Source: CAYUEQ01 sp964443805 (GTDB lineage: Bacteria; Bacillota_I; Bacilli_A; RF39; UBA660). From it: DNA of 27,869 nt. This document shows positions 6,911 to 14,331 of this stretch, piece by piece. The notes under the pieces are model-generated. The model was not told the DNA's origin and searched no databases. It worked only from the letters and a program-made list of their open reading frames with translations. The stretch covers positions 1-27,869 of the forward strand of contig CAYUEQ010000008.1 in NCBI GenBank assembly GCA_964443805.1, given 5' to 3'. Position numbers and translations under genes: made by a program. Position 1 is the first letter of the stretch; the number at the start of each line of letters is the position of its first letter.

Positions 6911-6961
6911 TTAATCACCTATTTTAATTATAATACAAATATACGAAAAGAAAAAGGACTT

Positions 6962-7555
6962 TTACTGCCCCTCTTCTAAATAAGATTTGATTGTTGTATA
7001 TACAGCTTCTCTTCCTTTTTTAGTTAAAGATGAAAAGAATATTAAATCATCTCCCATAGCTATATCCATTGTATCCTTAACTATTTTATCTTGTTTAGGT
7101 CTTTTAGTTGTATTTATTTTATCATATTTAGTTGCTATTACTGTTACAGGTATATCAAAATGTTTTAAATAATTATACATTATTAAATCATCTTCTGTTG
7201 GTTTATGACGATAGTCAATTAACATAAATACTCGTTTCAAATTTTTTCGATTTTGTAAGTATTCTTCAATCATCAACCCAAACTTCTGTTTAACTTTTTT
7301 ACTAACACTGGCAAAACCGTATCCTGGAACATCAACTAAATAAAATTTATCATTTACTAGATAAAAATTTAATGTTTGAGTTTTTCCTGGTTTTGAACTA
7401 GTACGTGCATAGTTTTTACGTCCTATAATTGCGTTAATAAAACTACTCTTTCCTACATTACTTCTCCCTACTAATAAAAACTCTGGTTTCTCATCAGTAG
7501 GATATTGACTTATTCTAACTGCTATTGTAGCTAGATCAACGGAGTCAATTTTCAT
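6962..7555 (-). CDS. engB: Ribosome biogenesis GTPase EngB (YsxC/YihA)
   Basis: A 197-residue single-domain TRAFAC GTPase, typical length. P-loop GRSNVGKS (30-37), switch I with SSKPGKTQ (the conserved GKT-Q of the family), G3 DVPGYG (75-80), G4 TKYD (142-145), and SSLTKKG near the end as G5. It assists late 50S assembly together with other GTPases. ATG at 7555 has GGTGATTAA upstream. It has a well-formed promoter at 7578-7606, back to back with the promoter of the HAD gene. No clear terminator follows, so engB, the pseudopilin gene and der (gaps 51 and 47 bases) probably form one transcript, joining two 50S assembly GTPases. Confidence 0.97.
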   Translation of the reverse strand: MKIDSVDLATIAVRISQYPTDEKPEFLLVGRSNVGKSSFINAIIGRKNYARTSSKPGKTQTLNFYLVNDKFYLVDVPGYGFASVSKKVKQKFGLMIEEYLQNRKNLKRVFMLIDYRHKPTEDDLIMYNYLKHFDIPVTVIATKYDKINTTKRPKQDKIVKDTMDIAMGDDLIFFSSLTKKGREAVYTTIKSYLEEGQ

Positions 7556-7577
7556 AATTAATCACCACACTTGCTAC

Positions 7578-7606
7578 ATTATATTAAAATTTGTGAAATA
7601 ATGCAA
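7578..7606 (-). promoter_or_regulatory. Vegetative promoter of engB
   Basis: On the minus strand TTGCAT (7601-7606), 17 bases, perfect TATAAT (7578-7583), 22 bases before the ATG. The -35 is weak (three of six) but spacing is ideal. Confidence 0.65.
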
Positions 7607-7622
7607 ATCAGACCTTAATAAA

Positions 7623-7631
7623 TGGTATAAT
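7623..7631 (+). promoter_or_regulatory. Extended -10 promoter of the HAD gene
   Basis: TGGTATAAT combines a perfect -10 hexamer with the extended TGn motif, 23 bases before the ATG; no good -35 at 17 bases. It is divergent from the engB promoter, with the two -10 boxes about 45 bases apart. Confidence 0.6.
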
Positions 7632-7654
7632 CGAAATAAGAAAATGAGGATAAA

Positions 7655-8164
7655 ATGAATGTATATAATAGAATAGAAAAGTTTGTTATTTCTAATCAAA
7701 GTAAGAAAATAGCAATGTTTGTAGATATGGATGGTACTATCGCCAGTTTAGATATCGATATTAATAATGATATTAGTAAGAATACTCCTGGGTATTTTCT
7801 TAATAAAAAACCACTACAAAAAGTTATAGAAGTGTTAAGTAAAGTATCAAAATTTAATAATGTAGAAATGTATATTTTAAGCGCTTGTTTATATAAAGAA
7901 CAAGCAGTAGATAAAAGTAAATGGCTAAATAAATATGCACCTTTTTTTAAAAAAGATAATCAACTATTTGTAATTAAAGAAGTAGTGCAATATACAAAAA
8001 AAACTAAAGCACTTATAAAAACAGACTTTATAATTAAAACAATAGAAAAAAACAAAATAGATATGGTAATTTATTTAGATGATGAGTATTTAATGTTAAG
8101 AAAAGCCAACTCAAGATTAAAGAATAAAATATTATGTTTACATATAAGTAATTTTTTAGAATAA
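7655..8164 (+). CDS. HAD-superfamily phosphatase, 5'-nucleotidase-like
   Basis: A 169-residue protein with the HAD motif I as FVDMDGTIA (Asp24 nucleophile, Asp26 acid/base), followed by a small cap region with GYFLNKKPLQKVIEVLSKV. LSAC (about 75) fills the place of motif II (usually Ser/Thr), a Lys-rich stretch (KKTKALIKTDFI, about 114-125) can supply the motif III Lys, and MVIYLDDEYLML holds the DD of motif IV. Overall size and the DMDGTIA..F/Y..P..L pattern resemble the 5'(3')-deoxyribonucleotidase (NT5C) group, so a role in removing phosphate from deoxynucleoside monophosphates is possible, but the substrate cannot be read from the sequence. GAGGATAAA precedes the ATG. Lys-rich composition matches its surroundings. 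It is followed after 55 bases by the thioredoxin-like gene. Confidence 0.7.
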   Translation: MNVYNRIEKFVISNQSKKIAMFVDMDGTIASLDIDINNDISKNTPGYFLNKKPLQKVIEVLSKVSKFNNVEMYILSACLYKEQAVDKSKWLNKYAPFFKKDNQLFVIKEVVQYTKKTKALIKTDFIIKTIEKNKIDMVIYLDDEYLMLRKANSRLKNKILCLHISNFLE

Positions 8165-8219
8165 TTAGGACTATGGATTTTTATAATTTTTATTTATAAT
8201 AGTGCAAGGAGGAGAAGTA

Positions 8220-8837
8220 ATGAAAAGAAAAAATATAATATTGATAGCAATTTTAGTACTAATAATCGCAATCAGCATTGGAAGCTATGCAATCTTTAAT
8301 AAGCAGGATAAAAAGAATGAGGTGATTATCACCGACGCAGAGAAGTTTGCAAAAGATTATCCAACTGTTAATGATGATAATGTATTTGTTTATCGTGATG
8401 CCAAACAAATAGTTAATATCTTAAAAAAAGGACCTGCTGTTGTCTATTTAGGATTTGATGAATGTCCTTGGTGTCAAAATTATGTAGTTTATCTTAATGA
8501 TATAGCTAAAGAAGTTGGCGTAGAAAAAATATTTTATTTAGACATCTTAGAAGATAGAACTAATCACACAAAAGAATATCAAGAAATCTTAGAAATTCTT
8601 GGTAAAAATCTAGATAATGACGAAGAAGGTAATCCCAGAGTCTTTGTTCCAGATGTATCTTTTGTCATAGATGGAAAAATAATTGGTCATGACAACGAAA
8701 CTGCGAATGGTACAAAAGGTATTAAAGATCCAGATGAATATTGGTCGGATGAAAAAAGAGTTATCAATCTAAAAAACAAACTCAAAGAATATATGGAACT
8801 TATATACGAAGAAACTTGTAACGAATGTGAAGTTTAA
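8220..8837 (+). CDS. Membrane-anchored thioredoxin-like protein with CPWC motif
   Basis: A 205-residue protein: one N-terminal signal anchor (residues about 5-26), then a thioredoxin-fold domain on the outer face. The strand AVVYLGFDECPWC leads into the redox motif Cys82-Pro-Trp-Cys85, and VFVPDVSFVIDGKIIG (about 140-155) contains the cis-Pro strand. Between them is a helical insert (residues about 105-130). A second pair, CNEC, sits at the extreme C-terminus, an unusual place that might be a metal site or an electron relay. Likely a thiol-disulfide oxidoreductase or bacteriocin-accessory-like (Bta) protein. The start at 8220 has AAGGAGG; an 18-base upstream extension would swallow the SD. 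A related gene lies at 25835-26473 with CPWS instead. A TATAAT at 8195-8200 could be a separate promoter. Confidence 0.78.
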   Translation: MKRKNIILIAILVLIIAISIGSYAIFNKQDKKNEVIITDAEKFAKDYPTVNDDNVFVYRDAKQIVNILKKGPAVVYLGFDECPWCQNYVVYLNDIAKEVGVEKIFYLDILEDRTNHTKEYQEILEILGKNLDNDEEGNPRVFVPDVSFVIDGKIIGHDNETANGTKGIKDPDEYWSDEKRVINLKNKLKEYMELIYEETCNECEV

Positions 8838-8863
8838 AAAAAGGAAGAATCAACTTCCTTTTT
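8838..8863. terminator. Bidirectional terminator between the CPWC gene and ftsK
   Basis: AAAAAGGAAG (8838-8847) and CTTCCTTTTT (8854-8863) form a perfect 10-bp stem with a 6-base loop and a T-run on each strand. It serves both convergent genes; the ftsK stop lies in the loop. Confidence 0.88.
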
Positions 8864-11003
8864 CATTTTCTTCTTGTACTTTAACTAAGACTTCACGCGG
8901 TTTAGAACCATTTGGAGGTCCTACAATCCCTCTTTCTTCTAATAAATCAACAATTCTAGCTGCTCTATTATATCCTATACGAAATCTTCTTTGTAATAAT
9001 GAAATACTTATTTTTTCTGATTTTGTAGCAAAATCAACTACATCATTATATAAAGGATCATCATATTCTTCTTTATCAGAATTAATACCTACTACTTGTT
9101 CATCAATTTTTTCTAATGTTTCATCGTATTTAACAGTCTGTTGTTTACATACATAATCAATTAGTTTTTGAATTTCATTATCAGTTATAAATGAACCTTG
9201 AATACGAATTGGAATGTTTTCCCCCATCGGTTTATACAACATATCCCCTTTTCCAAGTAGTCTCTCTGCGCCAGACATATCTAAGATAGTACGTGAATCG
9301 ATATTTGATGCAACTGCAAATGATATTCTAGAACCAATATTTGCTTTAACAACACCTGTTATAACATCAGTTGAAGGTCTTTGAGTAGCAACAATTAAAT
9401 GGATTCCAGCAGCTCTAGCCATTTGAGTAATCCGCATTATTGAATCTTCTACTTCTTTAGAAGCAACTAACATTAAATCCGCTAACTCATCAATAATTAC
9501 AACGTAAAACGGTAAAACAGTCTCAGTTAATTCAGGATTCTTTTTTAATTTCTTTTTAATCTTATCATTATATGTAGAGATGTTTTTCGCTCCTGCTTCG
9601 GCAAATAAATTATATCTTCTTTCCATTTCAGATACTACTCTTTGTAATGTTAAACTAGCTTTTTTAGGATCTGTAACAACTGGACATAACAAATGAGGAA
9701 TACCATTATAATTAGATAATTCTACCTTTTTAGGGTCAACTAAAATTAATTTAACTTCCTCAGGTCGATAACGTACTAAAATTGATGCAATAAAACTATT
9801 TATACATACTGATTTACCAGAACCAGTACTACCCGCAACTAATAAATGTGGCATTTTAGTTAAATCGGCTAGTTGTGGTCTTCCCATAATGTCTTTTCCT
9901 AAAGAAACTAATATATCTCCACTTTCCATATGTTTAGGAACGTTAACTAAAATTTCTTTTATCTTAACAGGACTAATCACTGGATTAGGAACTTCAATTC
10001 CAATTGTACTTTTACCAGGAATTGGTGCTTGAATTCTAATATCTTTAACAGCTAACGCTAGTTTCAATTCATCTCTAACACTCAATATTTTATTAACTTT
10101 AGTACCAGAAGTTATTTTTATTTCATATTGAGTAACTGCAGGACCTACACTTATTTCTACAACTTTTCCACTAATTTGAAAATCCGTAAATACTCGTTCA
10201 ATAATTGCTTTATTACTTCTAGTAAAATCATCTGAATTAACTTTATTTGGAGGTGGATTCTCTAATAAACTTAAAGGAGGAAGTCGATAAGTATTACTAC
10301 CACTAGCACTAGATGTTGCTACTTGTACTTCTTCTTCAACTTCTAGTTTTGTATCAGGTATTTTAAGTTGATTAACATCCGTTATAATTACTCTGTCATC
10401 TTCATCATCTTCATTATCTAATTTAAATTTATTAACAAACCATTTAAATGCTTTTTTGATTTGGTTAAAAACATCACTTAATGTTATATCAAATAACATT
10501 ATTAATCCAAATAACGTTAGTACTACTAATACAATTGTCATTCCTTTTATATCAAATAAAAATGAAAATATTACCGAAATAATAGCACCGATCATTCCTC
10601 CACCAACTGAGATATTTGATACTGCACTACTAACTCTTTCCATAAATTGGTCTACTGTTATTTGAAATATATCAGTGCTATTTTCTGCTTTTTCAACTAT
10701 TGGTAAATGAATAACAACTAATAATACAATAGTTAAAATATAACTACCTATAAGTCTAGCACTAAAAAACTTAGGTAATGATCTTTTAAATACCATATGA
10801 AAACCAATAATTAAGACAAAAAATAATACTACTGGCCATAAGTTTCCCATTAAAAAAATGGCAAAGTTTTTTGTAATTTGTCCAACTGGACCAAACCCAC
10901 CAAAACCAATTAAACCAATTAATATAAGCAATAGGCCATTTAGTTCTACTCTATATTGAAATGTTTTCGTTTCACTATCTTTAGTTCTTTTCTTTTTAGC
11001 CAT
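8850..11003 (-). CDS. ftsK: DNA translocase FtsK/SpoIIIE
   Basis: A 717-residue protein of the SpoIIIE/SftA/FtsK family. Four membrane segments lie in the first 175 residues (about 23-42, 46-70, 83-103, 136-171 as one long or two helices). A short acidic linker (about 195-225, DNEDDEDDR) replaces the long Pro/Gln linker of E. coli FtsK. The motor has Walker A GSTGSGKS (391-398), Walker B VVIIDELADLM (501-511) and the ATQRPSTDVITG segment (539-550). The gamma winged-helix domain (about 650-710) has LLQRRFRIGYNRAARIVDLLE, which recognises the oriented KOPS/SRS sequences. It pumps chromosomal DNA through the septum; with sporulation genes present it may also fill the forespore. It ends in TGA, showing that TGA is a stop here. 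SD GGTGAG; own consensus-spaced promoter. Confidence 0.97.
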   Translation of the reverse strand: MAKKKRTKDSETKTFQYRVELNGLLLILIGLIGFGGFGPVGQITKNFAIFLMGNLWPVVLFFVLIIGFHMVFKRSLPKFFSARLIGSYILTIVLLVVIHLPIVEKAENSTDIFQITVDQFMERVSSAVSNISVGGGMIGAIISVIFSFLFDIKGMTIVLVVLTLFGLIMLFDITLSDVFNQIKKAFKWFVNKFKLDNEDDEDDRVIITDVNQLKIPDTKLEVEEEVQVATSSASGSNTYRLPPLSLLENPPPNKVNSDDFTRSNKAIIERVFTDFQISGKVVEISVGPAVTQYEIKITSGTKVNKILSVRDELKLALAVKDIRIQAPIPGKSTIGIEVPNPVISPVKIKEILVNVPKHMESGDILVSLGKDIMGRPQLADLTKMPHLLVAGSTGSGKSVCINSFIASILVRYRPEEVKLILVDPKKVELSNYNGIPHLLCPVVTDPKKASLTLQRVVSEMERRYNLFAEAGAKNISTYNDKIKKKLKKNPELTETVLPFYVVIIDELADLMLVASKEVEDSIMRITQMARAAGIHLIVATQRPSTDVITGVVKANIGSRISFAVASNIDSRTILDMSGAERLLGKGDMLYKPMGENIPIRIQGSFITDNEIQKLIDYVCKQQTVKYDETLEKIDEQVVGINSDKEEYDDPLYNDVVDFATKSEKISISLLQRRFRIGYNRAARIVDLLEERGIVGPPNGSKPREVLVKVQEENEKGS

Positions 11004-11021
11004 ATCTTACTCACCAATTTA

Positions 11022-11050
11022 ATTATAATATATAAATTAACTATTTGCAA
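11022..11050 (-). promoter_or_regulatory. Vegetative promoter of ftsK
   Basis: On the minus strand TTGCAA (11045-11050), 17 bases, perfect TATAAT (11022-11027), 18 bases before the ATG. Confidence 0.7.
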
Positions 11051-11082
11051 AAAAGAAAACACACGGTTGTTTAAATGTTTTC
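11049..11082 (-). terminator. Terminator of the surface-protein operon
   Basis: GAAAACA (11055-11061) and TGTTTTC (11076-11082) form a 7-bp stem with a 14-base loop, followed on the minus strand by TTTTTT. The stop codon of the 66-aa gene lies in the loop. The ftsK -35 abuts the T-run. Confidence 0.6.
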
Positions 11083-11271
11083 ATCATATAGATATTGTTG
11101 ATTGTATAATTTTTTAGGACTCTCAAACATAGTATTATCTATTTCTTCAATTATATTTTTACTTGTATTAACTCCAAAATCATTTACTAAGACTTTAGTA
11201 CAGTATTCATTTAAATCATAACAATTTAAATCCGCCGATTTATAATTATTCATTTTACGTTTTAATTCCAT
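11071..11271 (-). CDS. Small protein of unknown function (66 aa)
   Basis: A 66-residue protein that I do not recognise. It starts MELKRKMNNYKSADLNCYD and is charged, with two cysteines (about 16 and 24), no membrane segment and no signal peptide. The ATG at 11271 is chosen since AGGTGG lies 5 bases upstream; an in-frame GTG three codons earlier overlaps that SD. The SD, the operon position (43 bases after the membrane protein gene) and a terminator right at its end support a real gene. It may be a cytoplasmic partner of the two upstream surface genes. Confidence 0.5.
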   Translation of the reverse strand: MELKRKMNNYKSADLNCYDLNEYCTKVLVNDFGVNTSKNIIEEIDNTMFESPKKLYNQQYLYDENI

Positions 11272-11314
11272 TTTTACCACCTATTTTATTCTCCCCTTGT
11301 GTAACTATTTAATA

Positions 11315-11833
11315 CTATATTTTTAATATTTCTACTTTTTCATCAGACTTTAAAATATTGATGATAGTGTTTGTAAGAATATTAAAAATAATTATAAAAA
11401 TAGAGAATGTTTGTGATAAAAATAATAAGGAATAAATATTAGAAGTATTAATTGATAAATTATATATTAAACAACTGTTAATAAATAAATGAATAACTAA
11501 AAATATTAGATTTATTATGGTAGATGGATATTTTGATTTATAGAGTTTATATAAAATAAACAATATTATTATAAAAGATAGACTAATCGTAAAATAATTA
11601 TTTGGTATATAGAAACTTTTTATAAAAAAAGTTAGTAGTTCTCTTGTCGGTATTATAAATAGATAAAATATAATAATTACTAACTTTAATAATGATTTTA
11701 TTGTCTTATTTTTAATAACTATTATTAAAGAGATATATGTAAGTATAATAATTAGAAATATTAAAAAAAGAGGATTGGTAAGAATTAGATTTAAAAGTTC
11801 TTTTAGCGCTTTTAAAATACTCATTTGATCCAT
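11315..11833 (-). CDS. Polytopic membrane protein of unknown function
   Basis: A 172-residue, extremely hydrophobic Ile/Leu-rich protein with about five membrane helices (roughly 21-40, 47-63, 80-98, 104-126, 132-158). The few charged residues cluster between helices (KNKTIKS, YKLYKSKY), which are positive and therefore likely cytoplasmic. I recognise no family. GAGGAAT precedes the ATG. It starts 12 bases after the SpaA-like gene ends, so the two are almost certainly cotranscribed. It might assist export or assembly of that adhesin, but nothing in the sequence shows this. Confidence 0.7.
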   Translation of the reverse strand: MDQMSILKALKELLNLILTNPLFLIFLIIILTYISLIIVIKNKTIKSLLKLVIIIFYLFIIPTRELLTFFIKSFYIPNNYFTISLSFIIILFILYKLYKSKYPSTIINLIFLVIHLFINSCLIYNLSINTSNIYSLLFLSQTFSIFIIIFNILTNTIINILKSDEKVEILKI

Positions 11834-11845
11834 ATTATTCCTCTT

Positions 11846-12874
11846 TTATTTATAATTTTTTTTGTAAGATACACTTACGACAATAATACCTAGTAACAAT
11901 AGAAATCCTCCTATTATATAGAAAATCATACTCTCATTAATTGATGTATTTGGAACATCAATTGTTGGACTATTATATGCATTTATATAAACTATTTCAG
12001 GTGTTTCAGTAATTATAATTGTATGTTCTTCGTTTCTAGGTTCGTATCCTGGCGGTGCTGTAACTTCTTTTAGAGTATATGTCCCTACTGGTATACGTTC
12101 TATATATCTTACATATTTATCTGTAGTAAAACGATCATATAACTCGTTTTGTTCATTGTATAGTTCAAAAACTGCATTTGGAAGTTGTTCTCCACTACTT
12201 GTATCTATTTTACATATTTCTAATTTAGTAAAGTCTCGTGGTTCGACAATCTCAATTGTCTTACCAGCATCAGATTCGTTTATTTCAAATGTTCTATCTA
12301 CCATACTTATATATCCTGGTGGAGTACTTAGTTCTTTTATAGTATAAGCTCCAACTTCTAAATTTTGAAATATACATGGTGAATAATAAGTAGAATCACA
12401 TATATCTATTACATTATCATTTACATCTAATAATTGAATTCTAGAATTTTTTACTAGTGTATTAAGACCTATATCTCTCATAGATAATGAAACATTAATA
12501 CTATTACTTTTTACATTAAGAAATTCAAAAGTTTGAACTTCTGTTGTATCTAACACTTCTACTCTCACATCAGCACCAAAAGAATACCCATCAAGTGTTT
12601 TTATTTCTTTTAAAGTATAATTTCCTGGTGCTATATTTTCTAGTTTTGTATAACCAACATTAGCCTCTACATCAAATTCATGAACTAAATTGTCTTCAGC
12701 ATCAATTAAAACCATTCTGGCTGTGCCAGGATGTTCTTCAATATTTTCAGTAATCTTACTTATTCTAACATCCAAATCACTTTGATTTGGAGCAGCTAAG
12801 GTTTGATTGTTCATAATATAAGTTGCTATTACTGTAAAAATACCTGTAATAATAAACCATTTACCTAATCTCAT
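11846..12874 (-). CDS. SpaA-like prealbumin-fold surface protein with variant sorting signal
   Basis: A 342-residue wall-anchored protein. Signal peptide: residues 1-28 (ends LAAP). Three tandem prealbumin-like (SpaA/Cna-B) domains follow at about 35-115, 118-210 and 213-300; each ends in the hallmark [YT]TxKE[ILV] plus GY strand: YTLKEIKTLDGY, YTIKELSTPPGY, YTLKEVTAPPGY. The Glu of those motifs and KIDTSSGEQLPNAVFELY in domain 3 are the usual partners for intramolecular isopeptide bonds. The C-terminus is a sorting signal: VPNTS (307-311), hydrophobic helix (about 316-336), tail YKKNYK. VPNTS differs from LPxTG at both ends. The sortase at 15633 is the obvious candidate enzyme, though not adjacent. 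SD GAGGGA. A TATAAT at 12913-12918 may drive it, but I see no -35. First gene of a three-gene operon. Confidence 0.88.
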   Translation of the reverse strand: MRLGKWFIITGIFTVIATYIMNNQTLAAPNQSDLDVRISKITENIEEHPGTARMVLIDAEDNLVHEFDVEANVGYTKLENIAPGNYTLKEIKTLDGYSFGADVRVEVLDTTEVQTFEFLNVKSNSINVSLSMRDIGLNTLVKNSRIQLLDVNDNVIDICDSTYYSPCIFQNLEVGAYTIKELSTPPGYISMVDRTFEINESDAGKTIEIVEPRDFTKLEICKIDTSSGEQLPNAVFELYNEQNELYDRFTTDKYVRYIERIPVGTYTLKEVTAPPGYEPRNEEHTIIITETPEIVYINAYNSPTIDVPNTSINESMIFYIIGGFLLLLGIIVVSVSYKKNYK

Positions 12875-12920
12875 ATAAATCCCTCATATTTATTATGGTT
12901 TTATAAAAAATTATTATACA

Positions 12921-12950
12921 AAAAAAACATAATAATTAATTATGTTTTTT
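12921..12950 (-). terminator. Intrinsic terminator of glyA-thyA-folA
   Basis: AAAAAACATAAT (12922-12933) and ATTATGTTTTTT (12939-12950) form a perfect 12-bp stem with a 5-base loop, followed by T on the minus strand. The folA stop codon (12936-12938) lies in the loop. Confidence 0.85.
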
Positions 12951-13427
12951 ATTTATATATTTATAATGTTTATATTTTATACCATTATCTTTATTTTCTC
13001 CAAGATAGATAACATCATAATTTGCTTCATCAATTTTAGGAAAGTAAGAATCAGCTTCTTTTGTATCAGCAACTTTTGTTAGATATAAATATTTAGAATA
13101 TGGAAGAAATAATTGATATATAGCAGAACCACCTATAACAAAACATTCTTCATCAGTATTTTTAATATAATCTATTACTTCTTCTACACTATTTAATGTT
13201 AGTACATCATCTACTTTATAATCTTTGTTGTTAGATAGTATTATATGTTTTCTGTTAGGTAATTTATTAGGTAGTGATTCAAAAGTTTTTCTACCCATTA
13301 TTATTGTTTTATTTAGAGTTGTTTCTTTAAAGAATTTTAAATCATTAGGAAGATGCCATAATAATTTATTGTCTTTACCTATTTCATTATTCTTTCCGAT
13401 TACAACTATTAAAGATAAATTTTTCAT
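12936..13427 (-). CDS. folA: Dihydrofolate reductase
   Basis: A 163-residue DHFR of normal size. MKNLSLIVVIGKNNEIG carries the first strand and the substrate-adjacent loop; LLWHLPNDLKFFKETT contains the catalytic acidic Asp after Pro (W-x-L-P-x-D); TIIMGRKTFESL binds NADPH; CFVIGGSAIY is the glycine-pair motif, followed by TKV and YFP. It reduces dihydrofolate to tetrahydrofolate with NADPH. The start at 13427 lies one base past the thyA stop, so translation is presumably coupled; an in-frame upstream start would extend 14 residues inside thyA and does not fit the DHFR N-terminus. No strong SD at 13427, in keeping with coupling. It regenerates the folate that ThyA oxidises. Confidence 0.95.
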   Translation of the reverse strand: MKNLSLIVVIGKNNEIGKDNKLLWHLPNDLKFFKETTLNKTIIMGRKTFESLPNKLPNRKHIILSNNKDYKVDDVLTLNSVEEVIDYIKNTDEECFVIGGSAIYQLFLPYSKYLYLTKVADTKEADSYFPKIDEANYDVIYLGENKDNGIKYKHYKYINKKHN

Positions 13428-13428
13428 A

Positions 13429-14331
13429 TTACTTTGCAAGTGGGAATTTAATTGGTCCCATATGCTCATACCCTTCTATTTTAATATCTTTTAATTCTTT
13501 CGAATTATCGAATTCAAAGAAATCTTTCATATCGGGATTAATCCATAACTTAGGTGCTTTAAAATCCCCATTTTTTTCAAATCTCTCTATTTGTTCATTA
13601 ATACCATCTATTTGATTAACATAAATATGTGGATCATTAATACTGTATCTCATTTTCCCAACCTTTAATCCTGTACAGTGAGCAATTAAATTAGCTAACA
13701 CAGCATACTGAGTTACGTTAAAAGGTAATCCAAGTGGTATATCTGCACTTCTTTGGTGAACCCACAAATTTAATGTATCTCCTGTTACATTCCATTCAGT
13801 TGACCAAACACATGATGGTAGTACTGCAGTAGGCATAAATTCATCTTGCCATAATGTATATAACATTCTTCTATCGGTTGGATTTGTTTTTAATTTATTA
13901 ATTAAATTTTCCATAAAATTATATCTTTTAGCAATATAACCATAAGCTGTTCCAATTGTATATGCCTTATCTTTTCCAAAATCTTTTACTATTTCTTTTT
14001 TAACTAATTTTTTGTTTTCATCTAATACCATTTGAGTAGCTTTCCATTTACCATTTTCATCAATCATCCATTCATCCCATATATGAACATTTCTTTCTTG
14101 AAGCCATCTAACATCATTAGATTGAGCTTGGTAAATCCATAACATTTCTAGTATAGCTTGTCTAAAATAAAGTTGCTTAGTCGTTAAAACAGGAAATTCT
14201 TCACCTAAATCTAATTCAAAGAAGTAGCCATCTAATTTAATACTATTAATTCCTGTTCTGTTTTCTACTTCAACTCCATCTTTTAAAACTTTTTTACATA
14301 ACTTTATATATTCTTTATCCCATTTACTCAT
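13429..14331 (-). CDS. thyA: Thymidylate synthase (ThyA type)
   Basis: A 300-residue folate-dependent thymidylate synthase. Landmarks: NRTGINS near 24-30 (phosphate-binding Arg), catalytic Cys174 in LPSCVW, QRSADIPLGLPFNV (193-206), YSINDPHIYVNQ, and the C-terminal IKFPLAK. It converts dUMP and methylene-tetrahydrofolate to dTMP and dihydrofolate. It is longer than E. coli ThyA (264) due to an insert around residues 95-125, seen in some Gram-positive ThyAs. The ATG directly follows the glyA stop (TAAATG), with AAAGGAG inside the glyA end as SD. Because ThyA oxidises the folate, having folA one base downstream is functionally sensible. Confidence 0.97.
   Translation of the reverse strand: MSKWDKEYIKLCKKVLKDGVEVENRTGINSIKLDGYFFELDLGEEFPVLTTKQLYFRQAILEMLWIYQAQSNDVRWLQERNVHIWDEWMIDENGKWKATQMVLDENKKLVKKEIVKDFGKDKAYTIGTAYGYIAKRYNFMENLINKLKTNPTDRRMLYTLWQDEFMPTAVLPSCVWSTEWNVTGDTLNLWVHQRSADIPLGLPFNVTQYAVLANLIAHCTGLKVGKMRYSINDPHIYVNQIDGINEQIERFEKNGDFKAPKLWINPDMKDFFEFDNSKELKDIKIEGYEHMGPIKFPLAK

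Noticed and set aside
6952..6963. Possible terminator after engB (AAAAG/CTTTT)
   Set aside because: Only 5 bp with a 2-base loop, which is not sterically plausible.
8827..9156. Plus-strand frame running on from the thioredoxin gene into ftsK
   Set aside because: It starts across a bidirectional terminator and is antisense to the conserved FtsK gamma domain.
13428..13469. 14-residue N-terminal extension of DHFR inside thyA
   Set aside because: DHFRs begin directly with the first beta strand (LSLIVVIG); the extension has no family match.
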